DNA of 64,000 bases from Roseobacter denitrificans OCh 114 (GTDB lineage: Bacteria > Pseudomonadota > Alphaproteobacteria > Rhodobacterales > Rhodobacteraceae), in the NCBI RefSeq assembly GCF_000014045.1, contig NC_008386.1, forward strand, positions 1-64,000, given 5' to 3'. Below, one piece after another: positions 52,113 to 61,990 of this stretch. Position 1 is the stretch's first letter. The number at the start of each line of letters is the position of its first letter. The notes under the pieces were generated by a model, which was not told the origin of the DNA, made no database searches, and worked only from the letters and a program-made list of their open reading frames with translations. The position numbers and the translations under genes are program-made.

Positions 52113-52698
52113 TGTAAAGCGCACTTTACTTTTTGGTTCAATTATCCTCGCACTTGTGATGTTTGCGAAATCCCAAATCGATCCACACCTTCAGCGCAGT
52201 TACCTTCTATCTTCAATACCTGATGACGTCAAAGTACTTGAAGAGGTTGCCTTCCTAGATGGAGGGCACTGCATATACGCAGAGTTTTCCGTAGTAGGTC
52301 CTGCCGCTCCACCGAACTTCCATCGCAAAGAGCGGCTACGAAATTACGGATCAAGCCCCAGCTACGACAACTTAAAAGCTCAACTGCAAGTGAACGAGTG
52401 GCGCAGCGGGACTATCAAAAATACTAGTATTTCTAACGCATTAATTTCTCTAGGGAGCAATGGGCAGCGAATTTTCGAAAAGTGCATGTTGGTTAAGGGA
52501 GACTTCTCTGATCGTACAGTTTTAACAGTAGAAGACAGGCTTAAACGGAGGAACTTTTCGAGGGTTATTAGCGACGAAATCACGCTCATTCAATCAAGGG
52601 AATGGGTACTGTTTTATGGATACGGCCTTTGGGCCTATTACGACGGGCCGGAAGCGCGCCTGATATATATTGGACAGCCTTTGGGCTGGTGGGGATAA
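52102..52698 (+). CDS. Membrane-anchored protein of unknown function, 198 residues
   Basis: The N terminus has a signal-anchor helix (TLLFGSIILALVMFA). The soluble remainder contains two cysteines (GGHCIYAEFS, FEKCMLVKGD) and ends in aromatic sequence (WVLFYGYGLWAYYDG). It overlaps the upstream gene and ends four bases before the ATG that would start the RTX gene. The family is unknown; it is likely a periplasmic or surface partner. Confidence 0.65.
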   Translation: MMSNVKRTLLFGSIILALVMFAKSQIDPHLQRSYLLSSIPDDVKVLEEVAFLDGGHCIYAEFSVVGPAAPPNFHRKERLRNYGSSPSYDNLKAQLQVNEWRSGTIKNTSISNALISLGSNGQRIFEKCMLVKGDFSDRTVLTVEDRLKRRNFSRVISDEITLIQSREWVLFYGYGLWAYYDGPEARLIYIGQPLGWWG

Positions 52699-52715
52699 AA
52701 AAATGTCACAGATTT

Positions 52716-55700
52716 TTGAGTGTTGAAACACGCGCAGATGGAACGAAGGAATACACAATTGGTGTGCCTGGGGCTCGAGGAGTTATGCTTGAGTATAAAG
52801 TAGTTGACCCTTTTAATTACGACGCCTCAACGAATACATGGAATGTCATTGACGCCAATGAATTCAGCAAATCTCATTTGGACAATATTTATCGAATAGG
52901 ACAGCCTTTTGATCCGGAAGATAGGATAACCGGCGTACTGGCCGATTCTACATTAGGTAATATCGATACAAAACAAAACACGCCCACTGTTCACTTTCAA
53001 AAACAATCCGATTTGCTGGTAGATCGCGTCGGAACTCGCATTAATTTTGATGATTTCGATATCGTTAAACATCTCGAGGCTGGATTATATGATGCTCAGC
53101 TAGATGTGGGACGAGCGTATTCTCTTACAGACTTGCAGGACTTAGGAATATCGCCGCAGTCAATCAACGACGATGGACGTGATTACGGTGATCATGCACA
53201 GGGTGCCACGGCATACCCATGGGCAGCAATTAATGGAGACATCTATGCTGGCGGTTCCCCTGATGTAATGTACATGTTTGGCTCTTCACGTTTTCAGATC
53301 AGTCAAGACACGACTTTCACAATCGAACAAAGTGGTAGTGTTGTCGTAAACGGAAAGATCGAACTGCAATACGACGACTTCGACTTTGAATCGAGGAATG
53401 TGGACAGCACGGTAAACAACATACTAAAACGGACGCAAGTAGGTGGCGAAGACGGCAAGGTGAATCTTACGTACGGTGGAGAAGGTGCTGTTCGATCGTA
53501 TTCAACAACCACACCATCGACACCTGACGAGGATACGTTTCAAGAGGGCTCTTTTAACGACCCGGGCTTAAGCCTTGGAGCTCGTTTCGCTGCGTTTTCA
53601 AAGAGCCTTACGAAAACCAGTGGCACAGATTTCCAAATTTTTACTGGTTCGGAGCTGAGTAATTCCTTGAATTCCATCGGTTCACCTTCAAGCGCTTTAG
53701 ACGATTTTTACTTGAAACTAGACGCCAGCACCACCGGTACGCGATTTTCGTTTGGAGGCGATATAGCAAATGAAGTTGTTGTAGTCCCGGCGGACTTTGG
53801 GCTTTCTCTCGGTACTGTTGTGGATGACACGGCACCCACTGAAGAGAACTCTTACTCATTTGGCGGGGTTCAATTTTCACTCGGCACCGAAGTTGCGGTT
53901 CGCCCCAACTCAAATATTGACGCTTCGCTTCAGTTTTTTGGCGGCGCAATGAACCACGTATCACCCCTGGTGTTGGACCTGGATGGTGACGGTGTGGCTG
54001 CTGACGTTCGCCATATCTATGACGATGGGACAGTGTTTTTCGACATTGATGCAGATGGGTTCGCGGAGCGCGTTGGATGGGTTGGTCCAGATGATGGCCA
54101 GCTGGCGATGGATCGCAATGGCAACGGTCTCATTGACGATATTACTGAGCTCTATGGCGACGATGAGATGCCCGCGTTTGTGAAGCTTGGCCTACATGAC
54201 AGCGATGGTGATGGGTTTATCACGAATGCTGATGATGATTGGGATGATCTTCTTGTCTGGCGTGACCTTAACCAAGATGGTGTCAGTCAGGCTGATGAAC
54301 TCAAGTCGCTTGATCATCACGGAATCACATCAATCAGCTATGCGGAGACGTCCGACAATCGTTATGTGAAAGAGAACTACATTTCGGGTTGGTCGACTTT
54401 CGTTAAAGACGGACAGAACCGTGAGATCGCAGACGTTCACTATCTCAATGACAACGTGAACACGTGGGAGCTTGGTGCTGAAAGCCAGGTGTTCGGCGCA
54501 ACGACGGAATTGAACATTGAGGCCCTACTTCTGCCTCTGTCGCGGGGTTACGGCTCGTTGCCAGCGCTGCACCTGGCGATGACCCGCGATGACGAACTTC
54601 GGGGTCTGGTACGCGAGCTTGACCGTCTGCCGCTTGATGAATTGGGCCGCGCTGCAGATCTGACACGCGACATCCTTCTCAAATGGGCCGGGGTTCTGGA
54701 CAATGATCCAGATGCACGCGCAACGGGGGATGGATCGAATATTGACTCCCGTCTGGTCGATTTCATGGAAATTTTTTCCGGCGTCGAATGGGCGCAGCGG
54801 GGAAGTACAGGTTTCGTCGGCGAAAACGCTTCTTTGGGGATCAAGGTCGCCTGGCAAGGTATCCACGCCACATTGACGGCGCGGATGGTCGCCCAAGGGC
54901 CACTGGAAAAAGTCATCGGTGAGACGGCCTATGATTTTGCCACAGACACACTAAACTTGACCGACGATCTCGATACGATCGCGGCACGCGCGGCGGATTG
55001 GTCTAATTTGTTGGGTGCCGAAGAGGCAAACGCATTCTGGATACTGCTGGGTGACACGCTGGTTGCGCTGCGAGATAGCCTTGGCGAAACAGTCGAAGAC
55101 ATCAACCTCGCTCTTACAAATGCGGCTGGTTTTGACTTACTTCTAGGCAGTCGCGCCCTTGCAGATGAAGGCGGCGTGTTGGGCGGTTTGGAAACCGACA
55201 CTGTGAGCGATCTGTTTGAAAACGTTCGCGTCGGGACGCATCAAGGCGATACTATCAATGGCGGCGGCGGTGGCGATGCAATTTTTGGTGATGGCGGAAG
55301 CGATATAATCAACGGGATGGGTGGTGACGACATCATCGTCGGCGGAACTGGTTCTGACACCTTGGATGGGGGCGTCGGTGACGACGTCATCGATGGTGGT
55401 GATGGCGTGGATATGATCACGGGCGGAGAGGGCAATGACGACCTCGACGGCGACGCGGGTGATGACACGCTCATTGGTGGCGCTGGCGATGACGACCTCG
55501 GCGGCGGCGCTGGTGCGGACATCCTCCACGGCGGAGAAGGCAAGGATCGGCTTGCTTATGGCTCAAGCAATGCGGGCGTTACAATTGATCTGGCGGCCGG
55601 AACCGGGAGCGGGGGGCACGCTGACGGGGACGTGTTTTCCGGTTTTGAGAATGTACAGGGATCGGAACACAACGACATCATCCGTGGCGATGCCGGAACA

Positions 55701-58700
55701 AACTTGCTGAATGGCGAAAACGGCAATGATATCCTTGAAGGCAGGGACGGCGATGACGTTCTGTTTGGCGCGACTGGCGATGACACGCTGAGAGGTGGGA
55801 ATGGTGACGACATTTTGTCGGCACTACAGGGACGGGAACATTTTGACGGCGGAGCCGGTCAAGACCTTGTTTCTTACAAGCACGGCTTTTTGAGCACCGG
55901 CGTGCACGTCGACCTGTCTCAGGGTCGTGGTTTCGCGGGCGAAGCGCATGACGATACCTACACCGGGGTAGAGAACGTCACTGGATCACGCCACAATGAT
56001 ATCCTGATTGGCGATGGATCTGCGAACTACATCCGTGATGGCGGGGGACACGCCAACGACGTTTTGCGCGGTGGTGGAGGTGTTGACTGGCTGATCACGA
56101 CTGGTGGCTTTGACCGCCTATGGGGCGATGGCGGTGGAGATCGGTTCAGAATCCAACGTGAGGATGGCGACGGTGTAGCACCTGGGCCACGCGCAGTCGT
56201 TGTTGTAGACTTTGATGGCTCTGAGGGAGATTTAATCGACCTCAGAGATTTACCAATTTCGACGTTGGTTTTGCAGCGGATGGGAAATGACACCTACGCA
56301 GACCTTGGGGGCGGCCGTGCGCTTGTCATCCGCGATGTAAACCCAGGCGCTCTGAATGCATCACATTTTGCGTTTCCGGATGGCGCCTCCATGCAAGTGG
56401 GACCGGTAAAAACCAACGTGCCGGCGTTTCTGCTCGAACCGGATGTCGAAACACCATATGCAGCGCCCGCGCGCTTTATTGACGGTAATCCTGGTGCAAA
56501 CACGCTCGCAGGTGACGGGGGAGATGACACACTCTTGGGCCGGGCGGGTGACGATAGGCTGATTGGGAATGGCGGCGCGGACAGGCTGGATGGTGGTGCG
56601 GGCATTGATACTGTCGATTATCTCAGCAGTTGGGCAGGCGTGAACATCGATCTTGCGCTAGGAACCGGCTCTGGCGGTGATGCTGAGGGAGACGTACTGG
56701 TATCAATCGAACACGCTGTTGGCTCGCATTACGACGACGTGATCGCTGGAAACAGTGCCGACAACCGTCTCAACGGACTAAGTGGATCAGATACGCTTAT
56801 TGGCAATGACGGTTCCGATACCCTTATCGGCGGTGATGGTGACGACGATCTTCGCGGAGGAAACGGTGACGATCTTCTCGTTGGGGGTTCTGGAGCAGAC
56901 AGCTTCGACGGGGGCGCAGGGACGGATCAAGCGCTCTATAATAACGCAGCTTCTAGCATAACCCTTGACCTTGAAAACGCACACCGGAACCGTGGCGAGG
57001 CAGAGGGAGATGTTTTCACCAATGTTGAGTTGTTCGTTGCGTCCAATCACGACGACAGACTTTACGGCAATGCTGCCGGTAATCAGCTTTACGGCTTGGA
57101 GGGAGATGATGTCCTTGAAGGTCGGGGCGGCACTGACACTCTGGTTGGCGGCAGCGGTAATGATACGCTTCGAGGTGGTTCTGAGGATGACTACCTATTT
57201 GGTGGAAAGGGTGCTGACATTCTCGACGGTGGATCTGGCGCAAACGATTTCGCACAATACAGCGCTGCAATCTCTTCGATAGTGGCGAGCTTGCGTGACG
57301 CATCTGTGAACCGGGGTGAAGCGACGGGTGATACTTTCTTTGGTATCGAACACCTCGCTGGATCAGCGCATGATGATGAACTTTATGGCAATAATAAAAC
57401 GAACGTGCTGAACGGTGGGGACGGAAACGACATCCTGGACGGTGGCGCAGGACAAGATCACTATACTGGCGGGTTAGGTGCTGACACATTTGTACATGAC
57501 GGGGGACGTAATCAGGATGTGATTTATGACTTTAATCCAAGCCAGGGAGACCGCATCTCATTCTTTGGCAGCTCTGATGTCACATCGTTGACGGACCTTA
57601 AATCAAACCATCTTCTTCAACAGGGTAGCAACTTATTTGTTGTTGTCGGTTCAAAAGCCATTTTCCAAATAAACAATGCAAACGCCTCATATCTTACCTC
57701 CACTTCTGTCACATTCACCGCTCTCGCTGGTCTCAATTTCACAGACACCTTTGAAGGTAGTGATGGCGCAGACCATCTGATTGGCAGCGCTTACGGTGAT
57801 ATTCTTCTGGGCTTTGATGGCACGGATATTCTGGAAGGTAAGGCAGGCGACGACATCCTGGAGGGTGGCGCAGGTGTTGATACGCTCGAAGGCGGCGCGG
57901 GCAATGACACATTGGATGCTGGCGAAGGTGTCGATAGTGTTGGACTATCGCAAGCACAGCAACTGCGTGGCGGAACAGGCGATGATATCTACTTGATTGG
58001 TGCGAATGCTGGCGACGTTCTTGTCGATGCCGCAGGTGAGGATCAGAATGGCGGCAATGACCGGGTTGAGTTCACAGATGTGTCGCTTGCGAATGCAAAG
58101 ATTTCGACATTTGCATCCGACAATTCAGCGGATGGCGATATGCTGGCAATCAGCTGGCAGCAGAATGGTCTGTCGGGGACTGCCTACTTTGCCCAGTCGG
58201 GCTCATATATTGAGGCATACGAGTTCGCTGACGGCTTAACCCTTACGTCCGATGCCTTCACGAGTACTGGCGTCAGCAGAACCGGTGCATCAAGCGATGA
58301 TACTGTTGGAGGTAGCGCAGGCGATGATGTCCTGAACGGTGAGGCGGGCAATGACACTCTTGATGGTAATACTGGTGACGATTTGCTGCTCGGCGCAGGC
58401 GGAGAGGATACTCTGAACGGAGGCGAAGGCCGCGATCAAATCTTTGGTGGGATTGGCAACGATCTCGTGAATGGCGGTCTCGGCAATGATACTCTGAACG
58501 GCGGCGAAGGGAACGACACCATTTTCGGCGACGAAGGCAATGACATTATTTTCGGCGGCGATGGCGACGATACGATCAATAGCGGCTCGGGCAATGACAA
58601 CGTTGATGCCGGTGACGGAGCTGACATCGTAGAGGGCGGGCTCGGCAATGATCTCCTGAATGGCGGCACGGGAATTGACACTCTACTTGGTGGGGCGGGC

Positions 58701-60155
58701 AACGACACCTTGGATGCCGAAGACGGAACCGATGGCGTTTATCTACTTCAGGCGCAAATCCTGCGCGGTGGAACAGGCGATGATATCTATCGTATCAGTG
58801 CCAACGCTGGTGATGTTGTCATTGACGCTGCTGGCGAAGCAGAAGTCGGTGGAACAGACCGCGTTGAATTTTATGATTTGGCGCTCTCGGACATAACGGT
58901 TTCAATCTGGGATTCAGGCAACGCTGTCGATGGCGTGATGTTGACGCTGAGTTGGAACAAGGGTGGCCAGTCGGGCACGGCTTACTTTGCACAATTGGGT
59001 TCTCGTGTTGAGGTATTCGAGTTTGCCGGTGGTCAAGTTATTCCGATTTCGGAATTCATCGAGTCGGGGTTGGTGAGGCTTGGAACCGATGGCACTGACA
59101 ATCTTATCGGTAGTGCCGGCGCAGATACCTTAGAAGGAGGTTCCGGGGATGATCTGCTGAAAGGCTTCGGTGGTGCTGACGTCCTCGATGGTGGGAACGG
59201 CTACGATCAACTATCTGGCGGACAAGGCGACGATATCTTAAAAGGCGGAGCCGATGATGATGTGTTGTTTGGTGAAGAAGGTGATGACGGTATTCAAGGC
59301 GGGAATGGCGAGGATACTTTGAATGGTGGACTCGGAAATGATACTTTGAACGGCGGCGAAGGGAACGATACGTTCATGGGCGGAGAAGGTGATGACACTG
59401 TATTCGGACAAGATGGGAATGACATCATCGATGGCGGTGCAGGAAATGATGTACTTCGAGGCAATTTTGGCGATGACACAATAAACGGCGGTGCTGGTGA
59501 TGATTTTCTAGCCGGCTCTGGCGGTTCTGATCTTATAACCGGCGGTGCCGGAAATGATACGGGGTACGGCGGTGACGGCGATGATATTCTGCAGGGCGGA
59601 ACAGGCGAAGATAGTTTTTCTGGCAATGACGGCAACGATGTGATTGAGGGCGGAGATAGCGACGATACGTTGTTTGGAAACAATGGCGCTGATACGTTAC
59701 TGGGAGGTCAGGGTGACGACTTTATGGGCGGCGGCGGCGGAAATGACATTTTGAGCGGTGAAGACGGCAATGACACAATGTTCGGTGGATCCAACGACGA
59801 TGTTTTACATGGCGGCGAGGGCAATGATAGAATAGAGGGGCAGCAGCAGAATGATGATCTTTTCGGGCAGAACGGAAATGATATTTTAAGAGGCGGAGAT
59901 GGATCAGACTTGCTTGATGGTGGCGCTGGTAACGATGTTTTAGCAGGCGGAAACGGTGGCGACATCCTGATCGGCGGTCTTGGGGCCGACATTCTTCGTG
60001 GTAACGCTGGCTTCGATACTTTTGTATTCAACAACACAGCAGATTCCACATTGACGGCAACGGATGAGATTGATGGAATTGAGCGGATAGGTCTTTCCCG
60101 GGGGCGATGTCATAAATCTCTCCGGTATGGATGCAAATATTGCTTTGGTTGGTGA
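52716..60155 (+). CDS. Giant RTX calcium-binding protein, type I secretion substrate (frameshifted at both ends)
   Basis: The open frame encodes about 2,480 residues. After a 440-residue N-terminal region there is a domain rich in EF-hand-like acidic loops (LDLDGDGVAADV, DSDGDGFITNADDDW, DLNQDGVSQADEL). From about 55.25 kb to 60.0 kb the protein is mostly nonapeptide repeats of the type GGxGxDxLx, which bind calcium and mark type I secretion substrates. No good start fits the frame: TTG at 52716 is possible, but the ATG at 52703 with GGTGGGGAT upstream is one base out of frame, and removing one T from the run at 52713-52717 would join them. At the 3' end the frame leaves the usual RTX tail, which continues in the next frame. 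Confidence 0.85.
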   Translation: MSVETRADGTKEYTIGVPGARGVMLEYKVVDPFNYDASTNTWNVIDANEFSKSHLDNIYRIGQPFDPEDRITGVLADSTLGNIDTKQNTPTVHFQKQSDLLVDRVGTRINFDDFDIVKHLEAGLYDAQLDVGRAYSLTDLQDLGISPQSINDDGRDYGDHAQGATAYPWAAINGDIYAGGSPDVMYMFGSSRFQISQDTTFTIEQSGSVVVNGKIELQYDDFDFESRNVDSTVNNILKRTQVGGEDGKVNLTYGGEGAVRSYSTTTPSTPDEDTFQEGSFNDPGLSLGARFAAFSKSLTKTSGTDFQIFTGSELSNSLNSIGSPSSALDDFYLKLDASTTGTRFSFGGDIANEVVVVPADFGLSLGTVVDDTAPTEENSYSFGGVQFSLGTEVAVRPNSNIDASLQFFGGAMNHVSPLVLDLDGDGVAADVRHIYDDGTVFFDIDADGFAERVGWVGPDDGQLAMDRNGNGLIDDITELYGDDEMPAFVKLGLHDSDGDGFITNADDDWDDLLVWRDLNQDGVSQADELKSLDHHGITSISYAETSDNRYVKENYISGWSTFVKDGQNREIADVHYLNDNVNTWELGAESQVFGATTELNIEALLLPLSRGYGSLPALHLAMTRDDELRGLVRELDRLPLDELGRAADLTRDILLKWAGVLDNDPDARATGDGSNIDSRLVDFMEIFSGVEWAQRGSTGFVGENASLGIKVAWQGIHATLTARMVAQGPLEKVIGETAYDFATDTLNLTDDLDTIAARAADWSNLLGAEEANAFWILLGDTLVALRDSLGETVEDINLALTNAAGFDLLLGSRALADEGGVLGGLETDTVSDLFENVRVGTHQGDTINGGGGGDAIFGDGGSDIINGMGGDDIIVGGTGSDTLDGGVGDDVIDGGDGVDMITGGEGNDDLDGDAGDDTLIGGAGDDDLGGGAGADILHGGEGKDRLAYGSSNAGVTIDLAAGTGSGGHADGDVFSGFENVQGSEHNDIIRGDAGTNLLNGENGNDILEGRDGDDVLFGATGDDTLRGGNGDDILSALQGREHFDGGAGQDLVSYKHGFLSTGVHVDLSQGRGFAGEAHDDTYTGVENVTGSRHNDILIGDGSANYIRDGGGHANDVLRGGGGVDWLITTGGFDRLWGDGGGDRFRIQREDGDGVAPGPRAVVVVDFDGSEGDLIDLRDLPISTLVLQRMGNDTYADLGGGRALVIRDVNPGALNASHFAFPDGASMQVGPVKTNVPAFLLEPDVETPYAAPARFIDGNPGANTLAGDGGDDTLLGRAGDDRLIGNGGADRLDGGAGIDTVDYLSSWAGVNIDLALGTGSGGDAEGDVLVSIEHAVGSHYDDVIAGNSADNRLNGLSGSDTLIGNDGSDTLIGGDGDDDLRGGNGDDLLVGGSGADSFDGGAGTDQALYNNAASSITLDLENAHRNRGEAEGDVFTNVELFVASNHDDRLYGNAAGNQLYGLEGDDVLEGRGGTDTLVGGSGNDTLRGGSEDDYLFGGKGADILDGGSGANDFAQYSAAISSIVASLRDASVNRGEATGDTFFGIEHLAGSAHDDELYGNNKTNVLNGGDGNDILDGGAGQDHYTGGLGADTFVHDGGRNQDVIYDFNPSQGDRISFFGSSDVTSLTDLKSNHLLQQGSNLFVVVGSKAIFQINNANASYLTSTSVTFTALAGLNFTDTFEGSDGADHLIGSAYGDILLGFDGTDILEGKAGDDILEGGAGVDTLEGGAGNDTLDAGEGVDSVGLSQAQQLRGGTGDDIYLIGANAGDVLVDAAGEDQNGGNDRVEFTDVSLANAKISTFASDNSADGDMLAISWQQNGLSGTAYFAQSGSYIEAYEFADGLTLTSDAFTSTGVSRTGASSDDTVGGSAGDDVLNGEAGNDTLDGNTGDDLLLGAGGEDTLNGGEGRDQIFGGIGNDLVNGGLGNDTLNGGEGNDTIFGDEGNDIIFGGDGDDTINSGSGNDNVDAGDGADIVEGGLGNDLLNGGTGIDTLLGGAGNDTLDAEDGTDGVYLLQAQILRGGTGDDIYRISANAGDVVIDAAGEAEVGGTDRVEFYDLALSDITVSIWDSGNAVDGVMLTLSWNKGGQSGTAYFAQLGSRVEVFEFAGGQVIPISEFIESGLVRLGTDGTDNLIGSAGADTLEGGSGDDLLKGFGGADVLDGGNGYDQLSGGQGDDILKGGADDDVLFGEEGDDGIQGGNGEDTLNGGLGNDTLNGGEGNDTFMGGEGDDTVFGQDGNDIIDGGAGNDVLRGNFGDDTINGGAGDDFLAGSGGSDLITGGAGNDTGYGGDGDDILQGGTGEDSFSGNDGNDVIEGGDSDDTLFGNNGADTLLGGQGDDFMGGGGGNDILSGEDGNDTMFGGSNDDVLHGGEGNDRIEGQQQNDDLFGQNGNDILRGGDGSDLLDGGAGNDVLAGGNGGDILIGGLGADILRGNAGFDTFVFNNTADSTLTATDEIDGIERIGLSRGRCHKSLRYGCKYCFGW
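57960..59060 (+). repeat. Duplicated ~100-residue module inside the RTX gene
   Basis: Two copies of the same domain occur at about 57960-58262 and 58756-59060. Both read LRGGTGDDIY, then NAGDV-DAAGE, GG-DRVEF-D, DG-ML--SW, SGTAYFAQ and end with E-FA-G. They are separated by nonapeptide repeats. DNA is similar too, so this looks like a recent tandem duplication and could be a recombination hotspot. Confidence 0.75.
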
Positions 60156-60360
60156 CGATGGCTTTGCGTTCCTCGGAGAACTGACATCCGCACAAGGCAT
60201 CGCGCAGGGTGCAGGTTCGCTTTGGGTTAAAAATGTGGGTAGCCACACGATGGTCTATGGTTTGACGGACGATGACAGCACAATCGATTTTGCCGTCCGT
60301 ATCAACGACGGTGCCGAAGTCAGTGCCAGCGACTATCTAGCCAGTGATTTCTTGCTCTGA
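60127..60360 (+). pseudogene. C-terminal tail of the RTX protein in a shifted frame
   Basis: This frame encodes MDANIALVGDDGFAFLGEL, then GSLWVKNVGSHTMVYGLTDD and DYLASDFLL before the stop at 60360. That is the usual end of serralysin-like RTX proteins and contains the type I secretion signal. The main RTX frame runs out of phase near the G-run at 60100-60110: without one G it would read straight into this tail (SRGDVINLSGMDAN). As drawn, the encoded protein lacks its secretion signal. Confidence 0.75.
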
Positions 60361-60376
60361 GGAGCCAGCAATCCGA

Positions 60377-60407
60377 TGATGTGCTCATTGCCTTAGTGGG
60401 CACATCA
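60377..60407 (+). terminator. Stem-loop after the RTX gene
   Basis: TGATGTGCTCA and TGGGCACATCA form an 11-base-pair stem with one G-T pair and a nine-base loop, 17 bases after the RTX tail stop. No T-run follows, so an intrinsic terminator is only likely, not certain. Confidence 0.45.
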
Positions 60408-60833
60408 CCTTTGAAAATGACCATAAAGCGCGGAGTTAAGATCTGGGAATTTTGGCTGAGTGACGTGAATTCGCCCTACTCAAATGGGAAGGTTTCTTAG
60501 CTTTTTTCAAGTTATAGGGTCATTCCACGCCCATGTGAGCGGTATTTGAGCCGCGTCCGCTCTTCCGAAGGCCTTTTTGACAAATTTACCAAGCCTTCAG
60601 GAACCGTTTTCCAAGAGTTGTGGGCTTTTGTAAAAAGTTGTTCAAATGAGACACATACTGACTTGGCGAGCCTCAACCGTTTGGGCCTCCAGAACCGCCA
60701 TCGTCTCGAACATGCAATCATTGAGGGCGGTAGTGAAAGACTAGAAACGATGAACATTGTCCCAAAGAAGCCGGATCCTGTGAAGGGCAGCGAGCCAGCG
60801 ACGCCCTGTGAGATTGGTGAGACACCGTGTCAC
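60408..60833. other. Gene-free stretch between the RTX gene and a transposon end
   Basis: Short frames on both strands exist but none has a recognisable motif or ribosome binding site. The region ends where the tandem repeats of a transposon end begin. Confidence 0.4.
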
Positions 60834-60950
60834 TGTACCCTAATTAATCAGAATCTGGTCTGAAATTTCCCAGCGATATCAATTGCGGTCTGTACCCTTA
60901 ATTTTCATATTGTACCGTTAATTACCATACTGTACCCTTTATTGGCATAC
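60834..60950 (+). repeat. End of a Tn552/Tn5053-like transposon with tandem 20-bp repeats
   Basis: TGTACCC-AATT repeats begin at 60834, 60891, 60911 and 60931; the last three are directly adjacent 20-base units (TGTACCCTTAATTTTCATAT, TGTACCGTTAATTACCATAC, TGTACCCTTTATTGGCATAC). A TGT terminus followed by multiple short direct repeats is the layout of TniA-type transposon ends, which bind the transposase. The start of such a transposase gene follows. Confidence 0.65.
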
Positions 60951-60997
60951 GGTCGGTTCTGTGGGTAAGTGTCGGCTTATTGGGGCGGGGTATTTGC

Positions 60998-61171
60998 GTG
61001 GTAAACGAGCGTCTTGCGAAACAACGAGCAGCGGTTCTCCGTCCGATCCTGGAACTTGAGAACAAGGGCGAGCCAATCAGCGCGGCTATCGGAGATGCCG
61101 CTTGGGAACTGGGCTTGGCAAAAAGCCACACATGGTCGCTCTACCGGCGTCTGAGGGGTCTGTTGCATTAA
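60998..61171 (+). pseudogene. Truncated N terminus of a TniA/Mu-type transposase
   Basis: From a GTG at 60998 behind GGGGCGGGG the frame encodes AKQRAAVLRPILELENKG and a helix-turn-helix (AAWELGLAKSHTWSLYRRLRG). It is cut by the inverted repeat of the IS6 element, whose TAA ends the frame. The N-terminal pattern fits TniA-like DDE transposases, and the upstream tandem repeats agree. The remaining gene is lost here. Confidence 0.55.
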
Positions 61172-61981
61172 TCTACATAGTCCCGAAGTGTCTTTGTTTG
61201 CACCGCCAATCAGGCTGCCACGCCAAAGAGTTTGCTCACGAAACGGATTTCGCCTTCGACGCCCGGTTCTTTACCGTGGACATGGCCGTTTTTGATGGTT
61301 CGGATCGCCTCGATCCCGCGCAACGTAGCTTTGGCAGAAGACAATGATTTGAAGCCACGCATCGGGGTAATCAACTTCTTGAGGGCGGCGTGATCGCTCT
61401 CGATCCGGTTGTTCTTCCACTTGCGGTTTATGTGCAGAACGCCTTCGCCAGGAAGCTCGAAGCGGTTCATCTCGCCGATCACACGGGCATAGCTATGTGC
61501 CTTGTCGGTAGTTATTGAGCGTGGCTGATATAGCCGGGCATTCTCGCAGGCTTGCTTCAGAAAAGCCCTTGCTGCTTTGATATCTCGGCGCGCGGTCAGA
61601 CGGAAATCGACCAGCTGTCCATTCTGATCAACCGCGCGCCAAAGATAGCGCCACTTTCCGCCAACTCGGATGTAAGTTTCATCGACGTGCCAACTTTGGC
61701 CGCGCCATGATCGATGCTTGAATGACCGCTTTGCGATCTCTGGACCAAACTTGCGGACCCAGCGATGGATCGTGGAAGCGTCCACATTGATGCCCCGCTC
61801 AGCCAACAAATCTCGCACATCTCGACAAGATAGCGAGAAGCGGCAGTACCAGCGCACCGCGCAAAGAATAACATCGGGCGAAAACCGATGATGTTTGAAA
61901 GGATTGCGCTGCATGATGATCCTCCACTCGTTGAACCTGCTTCAAATATCCAAGCGAAACCCAGTTAATGCAACAGACCCC
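61155..61981 (-). mobile_element. IS6-family insertion sequence
   Basis: The 827-base element has perfect 17-base inverted repeats, GGGGTCTGTTGCATTAA at 61155-61171 and its complement at 61965-61981. The sequence resembles IS26-type ends (GTTGCA). It contains one intact transposase. Flanking 8-base sequences differ, and the two sides belong to different transposon genes, so a deletion or cointegrate event formed this junction. Confidence 0.9.
61210..61914 (-). CDS. IS6-family transposase
   Basis: The 234-residue protein has a helix-turn-helix N terminus (NPFKHHRFSPDVILCAVRWY), then the DDE residues in WHVDETYIRVGGKWRYLWRAVD, ITTDKAHSY and IESDHAALKK, followed by GFKSLSSAKATLRGIE. This is the standard IS6/IS26 set. 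The gene is intact. It can still move neighbouring DNA by replicative transposition. Confidence 0.95.
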   Translation of the reverse strand: MQRNPFKHHRFSPDVILCAVRWYCRFSLSCRDVRDLLAERGINVDASTIHRWVRKFGPEIAKRSFKHRSWRGQSWHVDETYIRVGGKWRYLWRAVDQNGQLVDFRLTARRDIKAARAFLKQACENARLYQPRSITTDKAHSYARVIGEMNRFELPGEGVLHINRKWKNNRIESDHAALKKLITPMRGFKSLSSAKATLRGIEAIRTIKNGHVHGKEPGVEGEIRFVSKLFGVAA

Positions 61982-61990
61982 TTTACCGAG

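Noticed and set aside
55250..60020. Short DNA repeats that could suggest a CRISPR array
   Set aside because: The repeats are imperfect, in frame and encode RTX nonapeptides; there are no unique spacers of constant length.
55241..60049. Many minus-strand proline- and serine-rich frames
   Set aside because: They are the complement of the glycine- and aspartate-rich RTX repeats and repeat with the same period.
60546..60863. 105-codon plus-strand frame
   Set aside because: It runs into the transposon end, lacks a ribosome binding site and has no known motif.
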